From contig NC_087392.1 in the NCBI RefSeq assembly GCF_963675165.1, forward strand, positions 4,361,442-4,425,441: 64,000 nucleotides of DNA, read 5' to 3'. This stretch comes from Halichondria panicea (Eukaryota; Porifera; Demospongiae; Suberitida; Halichondriidae). Both the position numbers and the translations under genes were made by a program. This document shows positions 57,870-64,000 of this stretch, piece after piece (the first letter of the stretch is position 1; every line of letters starts with the position of its first letter). The notes below the pieces were generated by a model. It was given only the letters and a program-made list of their open reading frames with translations, ran no database searches and was not told where the DNA came from.

Positions 57870-58508
57870 ATCACATGATTGTGTGAGCAACTGGGACAAC
57901 AAGTGGTGCAAGCTGCGCTGTGCTAATACCTCTCGCCGTTGTTTTGCTTTCGCTCAAAAACTATTAGAAGAGGTGAAGAGGTATATAATGTAAAACTATA
58001 ACAGTACTCTGATTTTGGCTGGCCTAGGTGGATGTTTCCTGATCCACGGGTCCCAGTGTACAGTGTTGAGTAAACTATAAGGAAACGCTCAACCCTCAAC
58101 TCTATTGATGTTGCAAAGATTCTGCAAACCCTGTAAGGCTGATTGAACAACACAAATAACAAGTTGTGCACTGTACAAAGTTCGAGGTCAGTCAAAAGAA
58201 CGTGAACTGCAGTGGCGGATCCAGGTATAGACTGAAAACCACCCCCCTACACTGCACTCGCAGTGTAGGGGAGTGGTCAGTTTAGGGGAGTGTCCCGGAT
58301 TTAGAGGTTCTGTCCTGTGTCCCGTCCGGAAATTGCTATTATCAATGCTGAAATGTCCAAGGTTGCTCCTGAGCTGGGATACTAAGCTTACAGTCCAAAG
58401 AAGCTCAAAAATACTGAAGCTATGGCTTGAAAAGCTTAAATCATGAACAGAATTCAGTTTCTTGATGATTGGCAGTTGACCAGTCCCAATCCCTGGACTG
58501 GCCAGCGA
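57870..58508. other. Spacer
   Basis: 'cagtggcggatccagg' at about 58208 is a solo terminus like that at 39118. A perfect short palindrome, 'cccctacactgcactcgcag' / 'tgtaggggag', is near 58243-58275. No gene is supported. Confidence 0.45.
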
Positions 58509-58813
58509 GTCTAGCCATAGATAGTAGAGGGGAGGGATTGGAAACATCACCGGTGACCAATGTATTGCCCTAAAGAATTCTGACACCATGCGTGTTGCAT
58601 TCCGCAAGTGATGATTGCGATGGATTGCGAGCCAGATGCAAAGACAATTAAAGGAGAAGAAAGTGAAGAAAACTGCAGTAAGCACTGGCAGAGCTAGTCT
58701 GTATGTACATTATCCATAGTAAATGTATGGTTTACATCATTTACCTAATTTATTTGATCATCAGAGGTCTATGTAGCACTATTATTTTTACATGTATTTA
58801 GCTGGGAATTTGA

Positions 58814-59065
58814 ATAAACAGCATAATGCTCAACTTGGCTATGCCTAAGGCATATTTTAATGCTCCCTCTACACTCTGATCACTCTCAAGCAACCATGAC
58901 TACTTCCTAGCTCAAGATATCCCCCCACAAAGTTTCATATGAAACTTTGTGGGGGGATATCTTGAACTAGGAAGTAGTCATGGTTGCTGATCAGAGTGAT
59001 CAGAGTGTAGAGGGAGCATTAAAATATGCCTTAGGCATAGACAAGTTGAGCATTATGCTGTTTAT
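58814..59065. mobile_element. Near-perfect 250-bp fold-back element
   Basis: Arms of about 125 bp meet at a CATATG centre (agtttcatatgaaact). Outer words 'taaacagcataatgctcaac' and 'gttgagcattatgctgttta'. Only a few mismatches, so it is young. No ORF. Confidence 0.9.
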
Positions 59066-59737
59066 ATTGTTGGATATTAACATAGAAGTGTGAAAAGAAG
59101 AATTCAAAAGTGCATTTGTTTGCGGGGAGTTACTGGTTAACAATAGATTGTACATCACTATTGTTTAGGTCTACATATTGCCTAATGATCCCGATGTGCC
59201 TTGAGAAAATTTGCTAACCTGTATAGTTTTTGAAATATGCTAATTTAAACTTACCCGTTAAAATTGCTTTCCCATGCAGGGTACTCAGAACATCTAAGAA
59301 TCTGCCAAGACCCTTTGGAAAAGTTTGGCATGCCAATGACGGAGGGAAGGGACACATGATAACCCCACTGTTATTCATTACGATTGGTCAATTCTTTTGC
59401 AAAAGCTGTGTAGTGACCTGATGACGGAAATACACCACTACCTAAACGTCGTCAGACTTATCTTTTGTGTTTGTAAACATAATTATTTTTCTATACATCT
59501 ATATGAACTGTCTATATAGACTCTGTGAGTGCATGCCTTGTTCTTTGAAGGTTTGTTGAGGACGTATATTTCTTCAATGCAACGGAGAAAAGTCTCATTC
59601 TGATGTACAGCAAACAAAGCTATAGCGTTCAATTGGAGACGGATCGGCCTGGGATCGAGGCTATGTATGTAGCTACTATCCTGCCAGTGAAAGCTATAAC
59701 TAGCTGTTCACTCTCTTTTGGCCCCAATTAAATTAAC

Positions 59738-60552
59738 TTGTCCCAGGAAAAGGGAGCCTCAAACTGGTTAACAGTACTACCAGTGGAAGAATTTGGCCTA
59801 GCACTGCACAAAGGTGCCTTCAGAGACGCACTAGCACTCCAATATGGGTGGCAACCCAATGGCACCCCAATCACATGCGCTTGTGGCACCAACTTCACAG
59901 TGGAACATGCGTTATCATGTGCAAAAGGCGGCTATCCCTCCATAAGGCATAACGAGATCAGAGACTTCACAGCCAACCTCATGTCGGAAGTTTGCCACAA
60001 TGTCGCCATAGAACCACACCTACAACCCATCACCGGCGAAATTCTATCAGGTGCATCTGCCAACACACAAGATGGTGCCAGATTAGACGTGGCAGCAGAT
60101 GGTTTTTGGGGAAGCAGATTTGAGAGAGCATTTTTTAATGTTAGGGTATTCAACCCGTACGCTCCCTCAAACAGGCAACCCCAACTCTCCACAACCTACC
60201 ACAAGCATGAAAACATAAAGAAGAGAGCTTATGACCAACGAATCAGAGATGTAGAAAACTCGACCTTCACTCCCCTCATCCTGTCAAGTACTGGGGGCCT
60301 TGGACGTTCCGCTACCTCCACCTATAAGAGATTGGCATCTCTCCTGTCAACAAAATGGGATCAGCCCTACAGCACCACCATGGGATGGATCAGATGCAGG
60401 CTGTCCTTCTCTCTCCTCAGATCAGCCATCACGTGCATTAGGGGGGCCCGATCAAGCCAAGGGCACGCCACCAGACAGCCCCCTATCGACCTAGTGACAA
60501 GCGAGTCCCTGGTTCCTCGTTATTATTATTATTGTTATTATTATTATCCTTC
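59738..60552 (+). mobile_element. 5'-truncated LINE 3' end: zinc knuckle and restriction-like endonuclease
   Basis: The open frame encodes a C-terminal LINE segment: a zinc knuckle CACGTNFTVEHALSC, then GARLDVAADGFWG and FERAFFNVRVFNP, which fit the restriction-like endonuclease region downstream of RT in R2/R4/NeSL-type non-LTR elements. The RT itself is absent (5' truncation). The 3' end is an imperfect (TTA)n tract at about 60520-60549, typical of LINE tails. After this the frame runs into host-element sequence, so the listed ORF tail is not element protein. Exact clade is unresolved. Confidence 0.75.
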
Positions 60553-60719
60553 TTTTGTACATGTAATTTTTCTTAGCCCCGAGATGGAGAGCTTTCACGC
60601 CCAAAAAAAAATTAAATTAAATTAAATTAATTTCCTGTCTATTTCCGGTGCGACACGCATGGGCCGCGTGAAATCTCTGTGTTTCCAATCCCTCTCTCCT
60701 CTACTATCTATGGTCTAGC

Positions 60720-61128
60720 TATCCGTCTATCGCTCGATCGGTTAGAAAAGAAGGGTGGGGCTGCTGCACTGTTTTGCAGTTTTTGTGGGTGTGGCTCTCC
60801 AGGATGATCATACTGAGCATGCGCAGAAAGCAACTGCTAATAATTAAAGGTCATAATAATAGTGAAAGTTCATGTGATGTCCGACCTCCTAACCCCAAAA
60901 TATTGGGCGCGGGAAGCAACGAGCCAGAGGAGCGATCGCGAGTTGTCTTTCAACAAGAACCACTCTTTCACATTTCCTGCATCTGCCACTAAACTGTATT
61001 TTCCAATCTATACACACAATGTAAGTGCCAGCTAGCTTAATGCCTGTGAAGCACTGTGTATTATGAATAATTATGATCTTTCTTATCAGATCTATATACT
61101 CAAGCTTAAACCAAGACACACGAGCATA
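60720..61128. other. 5' flank of the NLR-like gene
   Basis: No coding exon is supported. A possible splice acceptor (tttcttatcag) ends at about 61090, 40 bp before the ATG, suggesting a 5' UTR intron. Confidence 0.45.
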
Positions 61129-64000
61129 ATGGATCTATCTCCATCGACACAAGAGAAGGAACAGCCACAACAAGTGAGCAGTCACAGTCCGTCAGCTCAA
61201 CACACAAATAAATCACCACTAATTGTGAGTATTCCACGCTCAATAAGAGAACAACATATCACTGACACTACCTCTACTGATACTCGGTTGTGTGGTGATA
61301 CTCCTTTACAACTAATTGTCAGTATACCGTATCCAATTATGAGAGCACAACGAAATACTCGATCAAATAAACTTATCGTTAGCATTCCATATCCTCCAAG
61401 AGAAACACATACAGAACATGAGCAATCCAAACAATCTCACTCTGATATCAACTCCCCACTAGCTAGGAAAAGGTTGCATACTAGAACCAGGGACAAAAAG
61501 TGTCAACCTAGCTCCACTTTGCAAGGTGCTAGTCCATCAGATACTCCACCAGCTAAAAGAGTTCACCTCGATATCCCTCATCAGTTGGCAGGTAGCTCAC
61601 GTCAGTACGAGAGTGATGATACATGTATACAGCAGTATGAAAGTGATAACTCACTGCAATCTGACGATGTACATAGTGAGACTGATGAACATTCTATAGC
61701 AAAAAAAGTAACACTAGCTACGTGTAGTAACCAGTTTTTAGAATTCAACGAAATGTACACTGAACTTTACGAAGCCCGTTCAAAATGGTACGACCTAGGC
61801 CTAGCACTGGGCCTTGATACAGGTACCCTCGATAGCATTGACATCGAGCATAAGAAATGCAAAACTTGTTTAAGAGAAGTCCTAAAACAACGAGATAACG
61901 CCACAAAGTTAACACGGGCAGAAATAGACAAAGCTTTACGACAGCCATCTGTTGAATTGAACACATTGGCTGATAAAATACAAGAAAGTATCTCGACAAA
62001 AAAGATATCAACAAGTAGCTCACAGCCTAGCAGTGACCCCACTCCAAAATGTGTTTTGAGGTACATCAGCTTGCTCAAAGACAGGTACAAACAGATATCA
62101 ACTTTTCCAGACGATTGGCCACCGCCATTGAAAGAGAAATTTACAAAACTAGCTCTAATAGAGAGAAGTACACAGATTCGTTTAACTCAAGCTAAACACC
62201 AACCATCAATCGAGTATGATTACGCTACTGGTAATGTGGACAATATTGTTAAGAGAAAGAAAGCGATTACGCTTGAACAGATCTTCGAGGTTTTAATTGA
62301 CGATAACAAAATAGCTACACCAAACAGGTACATTGTTGTAATGGACGGTGCCCCAGGAGTAGGCAAAACCACACTCAGCAGGAAGATATGCATTGATTGG
62401 GCACAAGGGAAGCTCATCAAGGACCACCACATTGTTATCCTCAAACCACTAAGGGAACTAAGAGGTCACACAGCTGCCTCACTCTCTGACCTATTAAACG
62501 CTGACGACCTTAAGCAACATGAAAGAGAGGAAATCCTCGATCACATCAAGAGCACGTATGGTTCCGGAGTCATGTTCATCTTTGATGGTTTTGACGAGCT
62601 GAGTGGCAAACAACGATCTGATAAGAATACTATTATCTGGGAAATAATTCGAGGGAATCGCCTACTCAACTGTTCTGTGCTGGTTACATCACGTTCATAC
62701 GCCTCAGGCCCACTACAGGAACTCAATCGTGTCAATCGACATGTTGAAGTATTAGGATTCAAGAAAAAGGATATTGAACATTGTATTAAGCAAAACGTTA
62801 CAGACAAGAGAAAAGCAAAAAAGCTAATACAGATGCTGAAAGAGAGGTTGGATATTGTCTCCCTATGCTATATCCCTCTAAACTGCAGGATTGTACTGTA
62901 TGTCTACCAGCAACAAGATACCTTACCCGACACACTCACACAACTCTATGAATTATTTATTCTGTACACAGTCAAACACTACAAGAACAAAATATTTCAA
63001 GAACGAGAGCATGAAATTGACAATGACCAGATAGAACATGCTAATACTATAATGAAATTGCCAACTCAAATTATCAAATGTCTAGACTGTCTATCAGAAA
63101 CTGCATTCACAGGAATGACTCAAGACAAACTGGTATTTGAATATACAGAAGTCACCAAAGAAAGAGGTGCTTTGTCACTGGGACTGCTAAACCTAATAAA
63201 ATGTATGGGAGCTCATTATTATCAGTTCCTTCATTTAACCATTCAAGAGTTTCTAGCAGCCAGACATCTCGCACTAACAAAGAGCAACGAAGACAAATTA
63301 GTGTTTGTTACATCCAAAATTGATGATGCTAGATTTAGAATGACTTTACTTTTTCTCTCTGGACTGACTCAACTTGATTTTATTACCATTGAACAAGCCT
63401 TTCCAGCTCCGAAATCAATAGACACTCGTGTGGAGCATACATACAAAACCAAAACAAAGTCTCTTCAAAAACAAGTGAGATGTCGTTTCTTGTTCTTAGC
63501 CCATCTTCAATATGAAAGCCGACAAACAACGTACAACTGGCTTTTGCCCTGTCTAGTGACCAATTCACTCAACTTGTCAGAGCACAGTCTCTCTCAGTTC
63601 GACTGCCTTGTCTTGGCCAACTTTCTCGCCCTAACTCCCAAAGATCACGTGTGGGATGAGATAAACTTGTCCCAGTGTAGTCTTACTGATGACCGCTTCA
63701 AGACAATAATTACAAAGAAACATTTACAAAGAGACATTCCAGTATTGTGCTTAACTAAACAATTAGATGTCACCTCAAACAAAATCAATGCCGAGGATCT
63801 ACATGTGATGCCACTATTATCAGAAGAGTCGAAGGTGGACAGCATTAGTATCCCACACTACGAATCATGCACTAAGTTATCAGGGGCAATTGTGAAAGGT
63901 CTAAATAAATTAGTAACTTTCAATTTTTCTCAACACTCCGCAGATCACGATCAAACTGTACTATCAAGTAGAGAGATTACTGTTCCCACAGATTCAACAA
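61129..64000 (+). CDS. NLR-like protein: N-terminal LIVSIP repeats, death domain, NACHT (3' end off window)
   Basis: An uninterrupted frame of about 957 codons runs from ATG 61129 past the window end. Residues about 28-95 carry three copies of LIVSIP(R/Y)(S/P). A Ser/Asp-rich linker follows. Residues about 205-285 are a death domain (FNEMYTELYEARSKWYDLGL, TLDSIDIEHK, LREVLKQRD, ALRQPSVELNTLADKI). A helical linker leads to a NACHT domain with Walker A GAPGVGKTT, Walker B IFDGFDEL, a sensor-like SVLVTSRS and, further on, FLHLTIQEFLAARHLA, the conserved helix of animal NLRs. The last about 150 residues (INLSQCSLTD, LVTFNFSQ) look like the start of a repeat or LRR region. Expected role: cytosolic innate-immune sensor with DD-mediated signalling. 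The C-terminal domains are not visible. Confidence 0.93.
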   Translation, partial: MDLSPSTQEKEQPQQVSSHSPSAQHTNKSPLIVSIPRSIREQHITDTTSTDTRLCGDTPLQLIVSIPYPIMRAQRNTRSNKLIVSIPYPPRETHTEHEQSKQSHSDINSPLARKRLHTRTRDKKCQPSSTLQGASPSDTPPAKRVHLDIPHQLAGSSRQYESDDTCIQQYESDNSLQSDDVHSETDEHSIAKKVTLATCSNQFLEFNEMYTELYEARSKWYDLGLALGLDTGTLDSIDIEHKKCKTCLREVLKQRDNATKLTRAEIDKALRQPSVELNTLADKIQESISTKKISTSSSQPSSDPTPKCVLRYISLLKDRYKQISTFPDDWPPPLKEKFTKLALIERSTQIRLTQAKHQPSIEYDYATGNVDNIVKRKKAITLEQIFEVLIDDNKIATPNRYIVVMDGAPGVGKTTLSRKICIDWAQGKLIKDHHIVILKPLRELRGHTAASLSDLLNADDLKQHEREEILDHIKSTYGSGVMFIFDGFDELSGKQRSDKNTIIWEIIRGNRLLNCSVLVTSRSYASGPLQELNRVNRHVEVLGFKKKDIEHCIKQNVTDKRKAKKLIQMLKERLDIVSLCYIPLNCRIVLYVYQQQDTLPDTLTQLYELFILYTVKHYKNKIFQEREHEIDNDQIEHANTIMKLPTQIIKCLDCLSETAFTGMTQDKLVFEYTEVTKERGALSLGLLNLIKCMGAHYYQFLHLTIQEFLAARHLALTKSNEDKLVFVTSKIDDARFRMTLLFLSGLTQLDFITIEQAFPAPKSIDTRVEHTYKTKTKSLQKQVRCRFLFLAHLQYESRQTTYNWLLPCLVTNSLNLSEHSLSQFDCLVLANFLALTPKDHVWDEINLSQCSLTDDRFKTIITKKHLQRDIPVLCLTKQLDVTSNKINAEDLHVMPLLSEESKVDSISIPHYESCTKLSGAIVKGLNKLVTFNFSQHSADHDQTVLSSREITVPTDST

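Larger units (their letters stand above)
58516..60712. mobile_element. CATAGAT-family TIR element with nested LINE and hairpin
   Basis: Ends CATAGATAGTAGAGGGGAGG, mirrored at 60712. Perfect 7-bp TSD GTCTAGC (58509-58515, 60713-60719). The interior just inside the right end (TTTCCTGTCTATTTCCGG) matches that of 39603-41133, so the LINE fragment and fold-back inside are later insertions. Confidence 0.85.

Noticed and set aside
61129-61420. Calling the LIVSIP repeats a RHIM
   Set aside because: The (I/V)Q(I/V)G core is absent.
1-64000. CRISPR arrays, operons, ribosome-binding sites
   Set aside because: The window is intron-bearing animal DNA; no regularly spaced direct repeats of that kind are seen.
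1-64000. Endogenous retrovirus, LTR element or Polinton remains
   Set aside because: No long direct terminal repeats and no gag, integrase, envelope or capsid-like ORF noticed.

Overview
The window looks like nuclear DNA of an early-branching animal, most likely a demosponge. Reasons: multi-exon genes with short introns, a clear CLHC1 orthologue, a DD-NACHT (NLR-like) gene, caspase and death-domain genes, a 2A-like peptide inside a host gene, and AT-rich DNA full of short inverted-repeat transposons. Sponge assignment is inference from architecture; no marker gene was compared.

Layout. 1-918 (+): 3' end of an unrecognised gene with a Pro-rich octapeptide repeat. 1164-7117 (-): CLHC1 orthologue, about 26 short exons. 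7406-17569 (-): a tandem cluster of three related genes that share double-stranded-RNA-binding-domain (dsRBD) exons. Gene C (7406-11406) is two TM helices, a 2A-like motif, a death domain and two dsRBDs. Gene A (11798-14279) is a caspase-fold domain and three dsRBDs. Gene B (15079-17569) is a caspase-fold domain and two dsRBDs. 18932-19477 (-) is an unidentified ORF, and 20636-21594 (-) a secreted WxxW-domain protein. 21.6-25.8 kb is repeats.

25.8-56.1 kb: an amplified family of intronless genes encoding TKL-like protein kinase, coiled coil and Kelch propeller. One copy is intact (36431-38734). Three are near full length but broken (25803, 32146, 47599). One keeps an open frame but has lost the kinase (44190-45101, -), and one is a 3' fragment (55685). 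Copies carry duplicated flanks, including SMARCAD1-like exon fragments. 39-41, 50-52, 53-55.5 and 58.5-60.7 kb hold nested TIR transposons; the last contains the 3' end of an endonuclease-bearing LINE. 61129 to the end (+): an open-ended NLR-like gene with a death domain and NACHT domain.

How it may work together (inference): genes A, B and C put one dsRNA-binding module onto either a death domain or a caspase-fold protease. This would suit a dsRNA-triggered cell-death or antiviral module, with gene C partitioned between membrane and cytosol by 2A recoding. The nearby NLR carries a death domain resembling that of gene C, and the kinase-Kelch family is a rapidly expanding, partly decaying neighbour. 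The caspase, DD and dsRBD identities are visible in sequence; the pathway is a hypothesis.
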